A DNA stretch of 64,000 bases from Liolophura sinensis. Taxonomy: Eukaryota > Mollusca > Polyplacophora > Chitonida > Chitonidae. The DNA lies in assembly GCF_032854445.1 (NCBI RefSeq), contig NC_088301.1, forward strand, positions 42,589,116-42,653,115. The letters are read 5' to 3'. The position numbers and the translations under genes were made by a program. Within the stretch, counting starts at the first letter, position 1; each line of letters begins with the position of its first letter. Positions 11,401 to 23,536 of this stretch are shown in pieces. The notes under the pieces are model-generated. The model was given only the letters and a program-made list of their open reading frames with translations, made no database searches and was not told where the DNA came from.

Positions 11401-14400
11401 AGAACGCACTAATTCCAATAACTGAGATCTGTTCGGATCTAATCCAGTACACTATCTTAATAAAACTGCTGTGAAAATACCTGTGAGCGTAATAGTACTT
11501 GGTACATATGGAGTGCCGATACACAAATGTATTAATTAAACCGCTAGAAACACCCAACTGATAGGCGGTGATATTATATGTGTATATTCGGCACACAAGC
11601 CTAAGTGAACCACTACAAAACGTTCAACAGACAAGCGTATAGTCAACCATGAAACCATTAATGTTATTAATGTGCTCTCTTTAGTTCATTAAAAAAAACA
11701 TCATTCAATTCACGACAATGGGCGCTAAGTTGATTATTATTTCTTTTGCAAAAACCGCCATGCTCAAGGCGGTGAATATGCTGTACGTGTATCTCCATAC
11801 CTGCACATAAAAGGCTGACACGTTGGCTGCTCGAGAACACAACAACATCAACATATCTCCCCAGGGAGTTCCTATATCCTACTTCATTTGTCAATGATAA
11901 GCATAATTTATTTCTAACGCCCGATATGCATGTTATTCTGGGGAATGTTTTTGTTTCCTCTTGACGTCACGTACGTACAATTAAAATATTAATAGGCATT
12001 TCGCAATGTCAACAGGATGTAGGCCTATAGAATGTTATCATATATTTTATAGGTACCCCAGTCCTGTGACCAACCAGCTGGGGAAAGTTGTGGAATCTTT
12101 AACATGTTCTAACTCCCTACACAGCTAAACGTACGCAACATTAATGTCGTGGGAATATGTCAAAACATTCTTACCCAAATAAATAAAACACGTAAACTGA
12201 AGAAGTTCAAGATAATTGTAAGAGTTTCATGTGGCGAGCATTTAACCAGTATTTTGTCACAAGTAGAATACAGATGCATAAAAATATGCATAACATTCTT
12301 GGGATGCTAAGACGTAGATGTTATCAACTGATCATCCCATCTATAATAACGGCTAAACAAGCGTATACAAATGGCCTGGCAGGCAGTTCAGGTGGGTTCT
12401 AACCCTGAGGACATAGTGAGGCCTTGAGTTAAGACAATGATATAGCAGATCGTGATATACAACCATACCAGTACTCACATTATATTAAAACAAAACGGGC
12501 TTTAAGCGGAGGCAGCCGGGATCATTAAGTCATAGAATTAGAACCGCACCCATCTACTTCTCCAATGCAATGTACAAATCTATATTGGTTATAACTCAGA
12601 AATGGTTTTTTGATATATTTTTTGTTGGTCAACTCACGTTAGACATCTTTTCATAAACGTCCGTTCGTTCACTAAAAAAGGCGTGGTGCTACTAACACTG
12701 GGCCTGCCACAGTTGACCAACCATGTGGATAACTCGGGCAATTAGAGAAGCGACAGCTTACAATAATGCCGCTCATTTGTTCGATTTGCAGACAAATGCC
12801 ATGCTCTTCATTATAAGCTTGAAAGTCATTTCATTTTGTCAGGTAATAGATGATGACAAAGGCGGTTACATGAGATCATTTTGGCTTTATATTGGCCTGG
12901 GTACAGATGTGCTTTATACTCTGAACGCTTGATTAATCAATAAATTGGCACAGGACTAGTGGTAGGTAACGAAATACTTGATCATCTGAACACAAAAAAT
13001 ACAATTATATGACCAAAACAATGTATCTATCTAGTTACAAATTTTTGAATGCAAGTCACATTTAAGGCTGCATGTATACACTGGCGATTTGTGTTGAACA
13101 TCGTTTTGGAAATTTGTTGATACTGGTCCACGATGGTCTGTTACATTTTGTCTGATTAAATTTAGATTTTGTAATGGCGACGGTGTTACTACGAGAGCCT
13201 AATGCTGTTGAGATGGCAATATATGGACAACTTGGATAATGGTGACGATAACCGATGACCTCAATGCATGGGAAGAGGGAGGGTAACATTATAGAAATGA
13301 TGATGAATCATGCTGATGATAAATGACACATAGAGCGTGATATGATCATAATCGCCTGGAGAGCTACATGGGTTCAGGGTGACCGTGATGTAAAAGCCAT
13401 TGCGCCATTGACGCCTTGAGGACTGATCACCTGTACGTATTTATTAATACGAATATTTGGATCACAAAAATATACATTTATATTGGTGCTGGTTATTTTC
13501 CTGAAGTAAGTAATATTCAGTTCAGGAACGTTTGAGACCAGAATAAAGCCGTGAATGAGCTAAAACTCTATGCGGTGCATTCACTCTTCGCCAGTTTAAC
13601 ACGATGTGCATATAACCTCTTACGATTACCCATAAAGAACAACGCGTCGGTTTAGGCCTACTTCCTATACATGCTGTGACTTTTTCCCGCTGAACGATGA
13701 TTGTTTTTTGATACTGATTGTCGTTTAATCTCACAAACAGACACAGACATGCTTGTTTAGCTTCTTAAAATTCATTACTCAGGCAAGTTAATTTACTAAT
13801 TAGCATTCCTGGCGATTTATTCAAAAGATTTTCATCTGCATTACGCAATCGAACGTATCCATCTTGATGAGGTTCATCAAAACATGAAAAACGGCTTTCA
13901 AACTGACAACGCCTCGGGTCATTCAAAGCCTTCGCCTATCGCCTACTCTGAGACAAAAGTATGATATGACACTTCACTCAGCGTAATATTTTTCTGGCAA
14001 TGATGACACAACATATTGAAATAAAATACCTTGTTTAAATAATTATTTTTTCTTCTTCTCCTTTTCTTTCTTTGCTCTTTCCTTCCCCCAATTTCATCCT
14101 CTTCCCCTTTATGTCCTGACAACCGCTATTTTTCATACTCATCACAGTGCACATTTTAACGCCTGCAATCTTTCATACTTATAACAGTGCAAGTTTCAAG
14201 GGATGCAACTTCTCCATATACTCATCACAATTCAGGTTCCAATGACTGCAGTGTTTCATACTCATCACACATTGCAGGTTTCAACGGCAGTAATTCCGAC
14301 CACTTTCACATTCCTCATATCAAATGAAAATCACGTATATCACTCGTCAGGCGCATTGCTGTCAGGGAATTGCTGTATATGGTCACTGTCAAGTAATTAT

Positions 14401-17400
14401 AATTAATTCCGTGTTGGTGTCAAATCATTACTGTATGTAACCATTGTCTTATCATTACTGCGTCTAGTCACTGTCATACCATTATTGTGTCTGGTCATTG
14501 TCATATCATTATTCTGTCTGATCACTGTCAGATCATTATTATGTCTGGTCACGGTCAGGTCATTACTATGTCTGGTCAGTGTAATATCATTATTGTGTCC
14601 GGTCACTGACAGAATGTTATTGTGTCTGATAACTGGCAGATCATTATTGTATCTGGCCACTAGTTGTCAGATAATTATCGTGACTGGTTATCCTCAGATA
14701 ATTATTGTGTCTGATCACTGCCAGATCATAATTGTGTCTGGTCACTGTCATATCATTATTGTGTCTGGTAACTGTCAGATCATTATTGTGTCTGATCACT
14801 GAGATATCATTATTATGTTTGGTCACCAAGATATCATTATTGTGTTTGGTCAATGTCAGATCAGTAGTGTGTCTGGTCACTGTCAGATCATAATGTGTCT
14901 GGTCACTGTCAAATCGTTATTATGTCTTGTAACTGTCAGATCATTAGTGTGTCTCATCACCGTCAGATCATTATTATGTCTGATCACTAAGATATCATTA
15001 TTGTGTTTGGTCCCCGTCAGATCATTATTGTGGCTAATCGCTGTCCGATCATTATATTGTCAGGTCATTGTCAGATCATTATTGTGTCTGATCACTGTCA
15101 GATCAGAATTGTGTCTGGTCACTGTCAGATCATTATTGTGTCTGATCACTGTCAGATCAGAATTGTGTCTGGTCACTGTCAGATCATTATTGTGTCTGAT
15201 CACTGTCAGATCATGATTGTGTCTGGTCACTGTCAGATCATTATTGTGTCTGATCACTGTCGGATCATTATTGTGTCTGATCACTGTCAGATCATTATTG
15301 TAACTGATCACCTTCAGACAATTATTGTGTCTGATCACTATTAGATCATTATTGTGTTTGGCCACTGTCAGACAATTATTGTGTCTGATCACTGTCAGAT
15401 CACTATTGTGTCTGGTCACTGCCAGATCATTATTGTGTCTAGTCACTGCCAGATCATTATTGTGTTTGGTCACTCTCTGATCATTATTATATTAACATTG
15501 ATCTGACGAAAATAATGACTGGCAGGTACGTATTACGAGTCTGAATACATATTATACATATTGCTATATTATTGTTTATTCTGTTAGTGTGCATTTTTTC
15601 TGGTTCGTAAACGTATTTTTCAAGTACACACATGTATGTTTTCAAGAAAAAATATTTTTTTCAATTACATATTCTCCGGCCATACGTTAGGTCTAGAAGC
15701 AATGGCTAGAAACTCCACGTTATTGAATGGATTAGACTGTCCATGTGCATCGTCAGTCCCCAGAGAATCACGGGTTATGCATGGTTGTAATATTAGTTTT
15801 GAGGTGTTTCTTCAGCACGAATTAGAAGTGCCAAGTGTTCATGATGAAATCCATTTCAAACTGCCAGTGAAACAAACATCGCACCCGTAGAAAATCTGTA
15901 TATTTTTATCATTAGTTATGGTTTATAATATATCGCTAGAGTAACCTTTGGAGATCTTAAATGAGTTATTATTGTATCAGCATTGTTATTGGACTTTGTT
16001 AATAACGTCAGTATTTAACCACTACATCCATGCATCTTTTGACACCTCAGAGTTCTAAAATGTGGTGTGTAGAGATTTTGTCCAAATTTGAGCTCATGCT
16101 CATGGACCACCTCAGAGTTCTAAAATGTGGTGTGTAGAGATTTTGTCCAAATTTGAGCTCATGGTCATGGACGACCTCAGAGTTCTAAAATGTGGTGTGT
16201 AGAGATTTTGTCCAAATTTGAGCTCATGCTCATGGACCACCTCAGAGTTCTAAAATGTGGTGTGTAGAGATTTCGTCCAAATTTGAGCTCATGCTCATGG
16301 ACCACCTCAGAGTTCTAAAATGTGGTGTGTAGAGATTTTGTCCAAATTTGAGCTCATGCTCATGGACCACCTCAGAGTTCTAAAATGTGGTGTGTAGAGA
16401 TTTCGTCCAAATTTGAGCTCATGCTCATGGACCACCTCAGAGTTCTAAAATGTGGTGTGTAGAGATTTTGTTCAAATTTGTGCTCATGCTCATGGACCAC
16501 CTCAGAGTTTTAAAATGTGGTGTGTAGAGATTTTGTCCAAATTTGAGCTCATGCTCATGGACCACCTCAGAGTTCTAAAATGTGGTGTGTAGAGATTTTG
16601 TCCAAATTTGAGCTCATGCTCATGGACCACCTCAGAGTTCTAAAATCTGGTGTGTAGAGATTTTGTCCAAATTTGAGCTCATGGTCATGGACCACCTCAG
16701 AGTTCTAAAATGCGGTGTGTAGAGATTTTGTCCAAATTTGAGCTCATGCTCATGGACCACTTCGCCTCTCATGATGTGTTTTTTGCTTTGAGTTTTTTGT
16801 TTTGTTTTTTTTTTCAAATAAAAAGTGAAAACATTCATTGATTGAATCTTACAACGACATAAAAGTGACGTGGAGATTTAGGATGCACCACCATACATAT
16901 CATATACCCAAGATGGCAACGCTGATCAAACATGTCCACACTAGGCCTGTATACAGAATTCATCATGTCTACATGTTCGACGTATAGTGGTGTAAAACGG
17001 ATTAGTACTCAAGTCATGTACTGACAGGACATAACTTTAACCAACCCTTGTTTTAATCGCGGACATTTAATCTCTCAGTCTGTCATAAAAAGCTATTATT
17101 GACTACAACAGAGGTAAGCCCCGCGTGAAGGCTGATTAATTATCGAAAAATGTTAATAACAGGTGTGCTACATCAATGAACGCGCTTGATCGAAATGAAA
17201 GTAGACTTTTGCATTTATAGAAGTATGTCACGCATTTCAAACTATAATGGTTATTAACTCTTGAACAAGAAAACTATACGACTGTAAAACAACTGTTGAT
17301 ATAATGTAATTGGTTTACTGTTTAAATGAAACAACAGTGCTTTTATCAGTACAAATGTATATATTTTAGAAAATTAACCATATGCAATGTGCAAGTTGTC

Positions 17401-18706
17401 CTCTATATAAGGTTTATTAGGATACTGGTAGTAATCCGAACAGCTATTTTCCCTTATTGCTACATAATAAACTTGCCCCGGGTGAAGTATATCTCGTTCC
17501 CTTCAACACGATTTTCACTTTCATCCATTGTCTCGCGTAAATTAGAAAGTACACCTACACCGAAAAAAAATTTTGATACATAGAGGACCACTGGCTCATT
17601 TCAAACAACTATACAACTCTGCGAAAGGAGTATTTCTTAAGCAATGGTATCAGGCTTGTCATCAAGGATGACGATTTTAAAAACAGCTTCACTTGATTTA
17701 TAGAACACCAAAAAACCTTGCTACGTAGTGGCAGTTGCAAATTAGGTAAGAAAGCCGTAGCTAATAAGACGGCGTCATCCCTGCTTTATAAGCTGTATTG
17801 TCTATCTGGGCATCACCATGACAACGCGATAAAACATTTCAATAGAAACAGATTGCTCTTAATTGGGGAACTAAGGAAAAACCGTTTTCGCCTGACATGA
17901 TCTCTTTGTAGCAAAATAATATTCTGGTATACCGACAAATAATCAGTGTTTTATCGGCTGCCTCCGTCATAAGCTAAGGTCATATAGAGCCTTACCCGCA
18001 TCTGCACGATTTATTATCTAGTTCAACGTTCACATTTATTTAAAGCAAAGCAAACACAGCTTTAAATAAGATGCACGGAAAACAACGCTTAACTTCTAGC
18101 AATCAGTTTCCAAATTATATCTGACAATCTAAAATATATTTACAGCAAAATTTGACGGTAAAACGTATCATCCACAAATTTTTCGCAAAATTACGAAACC
18201 AGTTATAAATTAAAAAAAAGAAGAAGATTGATGTGTGCTCTTTGTGCTCTTCGCTACATTTTAAATGTAGCAATAAATTAAAACTAATTTAAAATATATA
18301 AATAATATTAGAAAAGATTGACATGGAAAGAGGAAAAGTATATATATTTCACATGTAGTAATTTAAAATATTTCTATTTACCTCTTAGATAGAAACTACA
18401 CTTACCTGCTTGTGTAATGTTGACGTATTGCGGCATTGGCCCGCCCTTAAATATGCATGAGAGCGCCATTTCTGCTGTAAATAGTGAAGGCAGGTTATTC
18501 GGAAGTTTGTAGTGTCTCAGGACTATTCCAGAGACAACGGCATCAGCATAGAACACCGTCTTCTCCACAGTATCAGGCTCGATGGGTCCTCCAGGTGGGG
18601 AACAACATTTAATAATCGACGGGAAACAGATGAAAACCAAGACTAGCAGCACCAAACAATTCATCTTGTGCTGGACAAACGAGTCTACGAGTCTCCTAAG
18701 CATCAT
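8319..18706 (-). CDS. Secreted GPI-anchored protein with CCDC3-like/NTR-like domain, complete, 4 exons
   Basis: Exons 18706-18406, 9760-9578, 9082-8963 and 8461-8319 splice with GT-AG sites and a constant phase 1, giving 248 residues. Residues 16-33 form a hydrophobic signal-peptide core after Met15; Met1, Met2 and Met15 are all possible starts, and Met15 gives the most ordinary signal peptide. After CCSPPGG the domain reads TVFYADAVVSG, LFTAEMALSC, MPQYVNITQAG and TTLTVGKNYVVYLRK, an order of strands and cysteines like the secreted N-terminal part of CCDC3 and other NTR-like folds. Asn96 and Asn148 are in NIT sequons. Later cysteines are near 84, 107, 153, 170 and 179. Residues 202-232 are hydrophilic, followed by GASSRG and a hydrophobic end (MIVTLLCGALVLVL), the pattern of a GPI-attachment signal. 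The coiled coil of vertebrate CCDC3 is absent. Exon structure is confident; the family link is moderate and the function unknown. Confidence 0.82.
8644..8842 (+). mobile_element. MITE family A (about 200 bp, imperfect terminal inverted repeats)
   Basis: The left end GGGGCCAATACCACAAAGCC and the right end, read on the minus strand as AGGGCCAATCCCACAAAGCC, are inverted copies of each other, and both continue into TCTGAC. A related element lies at 24429-24650, with decayed copies near 53350 and 54103. No transposase; a non-autonomous DNA transposon is likely. Located in intron 3 of the secreted-protein gene. Confidence 0.75.
8963..9082 (-). CDS. CCDC3-like secreted protein, exon 3
   Basis: The acceptor TATTGCAACAG and donor AAAG|GTAAGA bracket 40 codons: GTDPALVDCPQTLGQPKC, then a Ser/Thr/Pro-rich segment ending TTDTLK. 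Two cysteines nine residues apart probably close the domain. The Pro/Thr-rich end suggests the beginning of a stalk. Confidence 0.83.
9578..9760 (-). CDS. CCDC3-like secreted protein, exon 2
   Basis: The acceptor is TATTCCTCCAG and the donor is GAAG|GTAAGC, 183 bases, phases 1 and 1. Encodes FNPGMCFSTTLTVGKNYVVY, then LRKAGPTYTPSDMEVEV and an NITRVC glycosylation/cysteine motif. Exon 1 ends in ITQAG and this exon begins FNPGMC, so the joint reads smoothly through one beta-rich domain. Confidence 0.85.
10743..11690 (+). repeat. Minisatellite, about 60-70 bp unit, interrupted by a SINE
   Basis: The unit contains CAAGCCTAATCAAACCACT followed by AGAAAACRCYCGACACATAAC. Clear copies run 10743-11060, resume at about 11328 after a SINE, and decay through about 11620. 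Intron 1 of the secreted-protein gene. Confidence 0.8.
11064..11327 (-). mobile_element. tRNA-derived SINE, near full length, antisense
   Basis: Read on the minus strand it begins GGGGGGCCTCCGTGGCTCAG, with A-box TGGCTCAGTTGGTTAGCGCG and B-box GTGAGTTTAAGTCCAGC. A body with CCCCCGGGCTCTGAACG follows, then the tail GAAATATTCTTGAGTACAGC...AATCAAATAAATAAA. The A/B boxes indicate a pol III promoter of tRNA origin. It interrupts the minisatellite and is flanked by AACCACTGGA and AACCACTAGA, which could be a target-site duplication or just two array units. Confidence 0.88.
11700..14100. other. Intron 1 of the secreted-protein gene, no further feature seen
   Basis: Short open frames only, with no recognisable domains or exon-like splice context. 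CpG content is ordinary. A possible SINE remnant with GGGTTCTAACCC is near 12390, too weak to call. Confidence 0.5.
14130..14290 (+). repeat. Short degenerate tandem repeat, about 50 bp unit
   Basis: CATACTCATCACA-type blocks followed by TGCA and TTTCAA recur about four times. Just left of the 27-bp array. Imperfect and low confidence as a single unit. Confidence 0.5.
14440..15490 (+). repeat. Minisatellite, 27 bp unit, about 38 copies
   Basis: The unit is close to TCATTATTGTGTCTGATCAC followed by TGTCAGA, with GGTCAC/GATCAC variants partly alternating. Period 27 keeps several frames open on both strands, producing 9-residue periodic open frames (plus DHCQIIIVS; minus NNDLTVIRH) that I do not annotate as genes. 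Intron 1 of the secreted-protein gene. Confidence 0.93.
16046..16762 (+). repeat. Minisatellite, 65 bp unit, 11 copies, very homogeneous
   Basis: Starts CTCAGAGTTCTAAAATGTGG and repeats every 65 bases with only one to three differences per copy; the phases at 16046, 16111 and 16176 were checked directly. The homogeneity suggests recent expansion. Intron 1 of the secreted-protein gene, upstream of a poly-T/poly-A stretch. Confidence 0.95.
16800..18405. other. Intron 1 of the secreted-protein gene, 5' part, nothing supported
   Basis: AT-rich sequence with short open frames. No repeats, motifs or splice-bounded frames that I can support. Confidence 0.5.
18406..18706 (-). CDS. CCDC3-like secreted protein, exon 1 (signal peptide, first half of domain)
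   Basis: Encodes residues 1-100 and one base of codon 101. It starts MMLRRLVDSF; an internal Met15 directly precedes the hydrophobic run NCLVLLVLVFICF. It ends VNITQAG across the donor CAG|GTAAGT. The following intron is 8.6 kb and full of tandem repeats. Confidence 0.82.
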
Positions 18707-20600
18707 GTTTGGAGAGACTGTGTGTTCTTGTGTCCACCGCGTTAGGTGTAAAGAGCTATAAAATGAAACAGACGGTTGTTAACATACAACTCACTCTGTT
18801 TATCAGCCGCTTCTGTTTACCCAATTGCCTCTGGATCACATCTAAATATACAGTCCTCGTTACTCTCACATTAATCCTACGCACTTTGTCTTAACAGTGA
18901 GCGGGCTTTCAGAGCCTGTGCTACATATCTTTCCCCCCAGGCAATCAAATATACCCGATTCAGTCGACTTCTGGAAGAGGACCATGCGCGTTTTACAGCA
19001 GTTTCAGCGTCCAATCCGGAGTATGGGCTGCTGTAGCAGCGCATGATGCATGCAGCTTGCATGACAGAACAACACGTTACACACATCTGATGATCTACGC
19101 ATAACAGTATACGTTATGACGGAAAATTTTAAGCTATACCTTTCTATATCATTAAGTTTAAATCATACTGTAGTATATAAAAAATCCAAACTTGTAGGCC
19201 TTATAGATGATCTGTACACTCACACTGTAGTGTGCTCTATGCGTATAGTATCAAAGCTAGAGAAAATGATTGTGACAGAATGCACGAAAGTTTTCGACAT
19301 GGGTAATTCATTAATACACCACGATAAAATCATCATGTATGAGTCACCTGTCAAGAAAATTTCACTTATATGTACAAAGGTGTTTAAGTATATATGGGTC
19401 TAGGCAAACTGAAGAAAGCACCGCACTTCGGTAAACTTACCTCCTGACTAAAAGTGGCAACGAAATTAAGTAAGTATAATGAAAATAAGTACAAAACTAC
19501 ACCTGCCCAGTGATGCATTTCTTATTACAGTACATACATGTACAAGGCAAAATGAACAATATACACAATGGATGAATGAATGATTATGATTTAACACTAC
19601 TTTGGTATTTCATTTCAGCAATATCGTCGCCTGTACAAGTTACAACCAGTGAATATAGTTATGTTTAACATACATGTACATTATATTTACTATATACCAA
19701 GAGATTATATACGAAGCCCCATGCACGACATTCAAACGTCGTCCTATTTTAAAAGTCGAGAACCTGTTTTAAAGTGATGTCTTTGCATACCTGGCAGACT
19801 ATTTCTCTTTTTATGATAACACATGTTCGCACAATGTCACTACCATACTGCCCCAGTACCCTTAATTCACACTGGCCCGCCAGTGTATAAGCTTTATATC
19901 TCGAGGCAAAGGAATGTGATCATGTATGGTTATATGCCCCTCTCACTGATGCTCGCGCATTTTATCTCATTGTCTAGCCGAAGAAACGTGTCCTAGGCCC
20001 TGATATTTTGTGGACGCTTACGGGAAGATACATTTCAGCACGTTTACGACCAAGTCAACCAAAATAAATCCACTTAATCTAATTAATGTTGGAGGACTGG
20101 GTTGTTAATAAATGCAGGTTTTATACTGTCAAATAAAATAAGAGACATAAATAGCTTTTGCGTGGGTAAACACATCTACTAAATATTCACGATGCACACA
20201 ATGTGACAAACATGTATGGTATGCAGTCCTTATTCCATGCGTACACGAGGAGGCATTCTAAGTGAAATATACAGAACTGTTAATGAAATGTGACTTCAAG
20301 CGTGTTTCGAGATGATACACTAAAATATAGACCCCGGTTTCTCGGACATCTTTCCTGCAACGAGACCGTGCGGCTGGGGGACATTTAACATGAACTACCG
20401 GTACTTATATCGTCCACCGGGAAAAGGTCATGGCCAAAATTAACAAACTGAAAAATTGCAGTTTGATACTGACACAAGTCAAAAGATATACTTTTGGATA
20501 CATTTCGATTGTGTGCATGTTTAAGATTTAATATTGCTTTATACTTTAATTTGGCCGCACCATGCACTTTTGTCCCTATGTATCTGACAGGCACCTGTTA
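18707..20600. other. Upstream of secreted-protein gene, no gene seen
   Basis: Contains the presumed promoter of the minus-strand gene, but no convincing TATA or initiator was identified. Small open frames are unremarkable. Confidence 0.45.
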
Positions 20601-20602
20601 TG

Positions 20603-20785
20603 GCCATCCAGAAGATACTTTGTGTTTGTTTTGTTTGTTTGTTAAGGCCATGCCGAAGATAAGTTGTGTTTGTTTTGTTTTCTTTGTTAAGGCCATACCG
20701 AAGATAAGTTGTGTTTGTTTTGTTTTCTTTGTTAACCCCATGCCGCAGATACTTTGTGTATGTTTTGTTTATTTTATCGGGGCTT
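20603..20785 (+). repeat. Tandem repeat, 45 bp unit, 4 copies
   Basis: The block GCCATGCCGAAGATAAGTTG followed by TGTTTGTTTTG recurs at about 20603, 20647, 20692 and 20737. A multiple-of-three period leaves 15-residue periodic open frames on both strands that are not genes. Confidence 0.85.
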
Positions 20786-22620
20786 AACGCTGTTTTTAAC
20801 AATATATCGGTCACACCACGACAGTACTTATCGCCTGGTAGCAGATCGGACACAGTGCCTACATATGTACATTGTCACTTCACTGGAACACCATGCCAAA
20901 GACACCGGGCAGGATGCTACACCTGTTCACATTATACTGACACTGCGCCGATCAGTATTTGGGCTACTCTTCTTCTACTGACCGCCAAGCCAGGTTAGAC
21001 ACGTTGTTAAATCGACTGGTACATACACATGATAGGTACGTACAGAATGAATTATCCGTAAACATATATATAAAATTGTTCAGGCTTAGATATTACCCCA
21101 TTGATTAGAAAAAAAAAATACGAAGAAACACAAACTAAAAGATTTGGGTTACCGATACAGGCACTTTGATATATGTTATTTTAATAGAAAGATGTTAGTC
21201 AAGATCCTTTTATGGTCTGCAGTAACCTGCGGATGGTCGTTGGTTTCTCCCGATCCACCCACAAGCAAATTGTTGCATTACAGACTTCATACTCAAACGC
21301 GCCTTTGTTTACACCAAGTGCATCGGCGCATAAATAAACAGCTATTTAGCTACGTGCCTATGTAATGTATAACCATATTCAACGTATGCCCCTATATAAA
21401 CACCTTTTCTCTAAAATATCCATAAACACATGCATTGTATATGAATACACCCATATATAACCCCGGTGCAACAGCTGTAAAAATGCAGATGATGCGCCTG
21501 GTATGTAATGAACGTTTTCAGAGAAAAACAACATGCGGTCAGGTTATTCGTCATCACGACATCCAGAGTAATCCTGAATTATCTCGAAGTAAAAATCTTT
21601 ACGCAGTTTTACGCAGTACAATAACACCGTGTACTACATCCGGTTTTTTATTCTGAGTGTTGTAGGCTAATTGCCTAGGTTTGCCGTCTGTTACTTTCAA
21701 TACCTCATTAGAATCATTATTTTCTTTACTCGTTCCATCTCTTATGGGACCAGATATTTGTGAAATGTTAAGAACTTTATTCAGGCTTCCGTATTGTATA
21801 TTCAAATATTTGTCGTTCATCAAATAATTAATGCCGAGCAGATAAGTGCCGGTCATAATATGGCATTTTAAAACACGTGAATAAATTGTTAATGTATATG
21901 TATGTTAATATTTTACCATTTGATAATATTAAGACACACTTAGGCTAATTTCCTATTTACACTTAGTTCTTCAGGAAGGTATGAAGTACACCCATGTACA
22001 TGTATATATTCTTAGGTTTCCTTGAGTTCATTGTAAATCACATATGGTTCTCCACAAATATAGACACTAAAACAAGACATACACTAATTCATGCCTGTTT
22101 GCTTGGCTTAATGAAAAGAACATTATATCTACAATCTCGATGGTCAATTAATATTTTACAAGGCGTAATTGTTATTCTGTATTATATGACTTTATCGTCG
22201 TTAATTGTAAATTAATTAAATGCCATTTATCAGTAAATGACTTGATTACCATTTTTTATTGAATGATGACAATTTTCAAGAATGATACATCTGTTGCCAC
22301 ATGTACCTCGATGTGTGACGTCAGACAGGCAAGTGGAGTAGAAAGCCATGGAAATATGTCAACTGATGTAAAACGATGTAACACGGAGTATTACTATTAA
22401 CACTACTACAATGCTGACTCTACATGAATCAGATTTTTATACATCGAGCATCCTGCACAGTGAAGATGTTAACAGCTATCCATGGCATTCATTCATACCA
22501 CATAGTGTGTGAGATTACGCATAAATCAAGCCATGGCTAGGCAGGCAACCTTCCATGGCACCAAGCCACACGGCTCCTACGTCTTTATCAGAGGCATGTA
22601 ATGTTGACCTCCCATGGCAC
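20786..22620. other. Intergenic stretch, no gene supported
   Basis: AT-rich with short open frames. A minus-strand frame at 21856-21599 has protein-like composition but no recognisable domain or splice partner, so it is not called. Confidence 0.45.
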
Positions 22621-23180
22621 CTAGCCATGATCAGAGGCAGGAAAAAAGGCAACCTTTACCTTGCAAGATGTCCTCAAGGTGTCCTATCATGCTCAGAAAA
22701 AGATAAGCTTTATCCTCCAAGATATCCTCAAGGTGTGCCATAATGCAGCTGTGTTCATCATGATCAGAAAAAGGCAACCTTTACCTTGCAAGATGTCCTC
22801 GAGGTGTCGTATAATACAGCTATGTTCATCATGATCAGAAAAAGGCAACCTTTATCCTCCAAGATGTCCTCGAGGTGTCGTATAATGCAGCTATGTTCAT
22901 CATGATCAGAAAAAGGCAACCTTTATCCTCCAAGATGTCCTCAATGTGTCGTATAATGCAGCTATGTTCATCATGATCAGAAAAAGGCAAGCTTTACCCC
23001 TCCCCCCCAGGTGTCTTATAATGTTCATCGTGATTAGAAAAGGCAAGCTTTACCCCTCCCCCCCAGGTGTCTTATAATGTTCATCGTGATTAGAAAAGGC
23101 AAGCTTTACCCCTCCCCCCCAGGTGTCTTATAATGTTCATCGTGATTAGAAAAGGCAAGCTTTACCCTACCAAGGTACAG
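22620..23180 (+). repeat. Compound minisatellite: 71 bp units passing into 56 bp units
   Basis: ATGATCAGAAAAAGGCAACC recurs every 71 bases (22760, 22831, 22902, 22973). From about 22985 a shortened form with AAGCTTTACCCCTCCCCCCC repeats every 56 bases three times, with almost no differences. The 56-bp unit keeps the AGGTGTCTTATAATG and GTTCATC parts, so it looks like a deleted derivative that then expanded. Confidence 0.9.
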
Positions 23181-23536
23181 AGAATCTTTATCCACAAAGG
23201 ACAAAGATAATGTAGCCATGTTCATTATGATCAGAGACTGACAATCTTGACCCTCATGCGTCATCATGCTGCTGGTTCATTACTGTAATCCTAATCTCTA
23301 TGATAATGTTTACCCAATCATTGAAAAGCATATTCAGAATTATAACCTCCATGTCCATACAGTATCATGTAATGGAGGATACACTGATGACCTATATTCT
23401 GGGTAGTAATGTACTAAACTTAAGGGGTCCTATATATGGGATATACATTTCTCACCTTGTAGTTTTTGTTAACTTGTTAAGTGTGATGATTTCAATCCAC
23501 AAATTTTAATTATACAAACTATAAAGCTGAGGTTAA

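Noticed and set aside
14403..15473. Several 80-140 residue open frames on both strands
   Set aside because: All are read-through of the 27-bp array and overlap one another on opposite strands.
21599..21856. 85-residue minus-strand frame with hydrophilic protein-like composition
   Set aside because: Possible isolated exon, but no convincing neighbouring exons or homology; not supportable from sequence alone.
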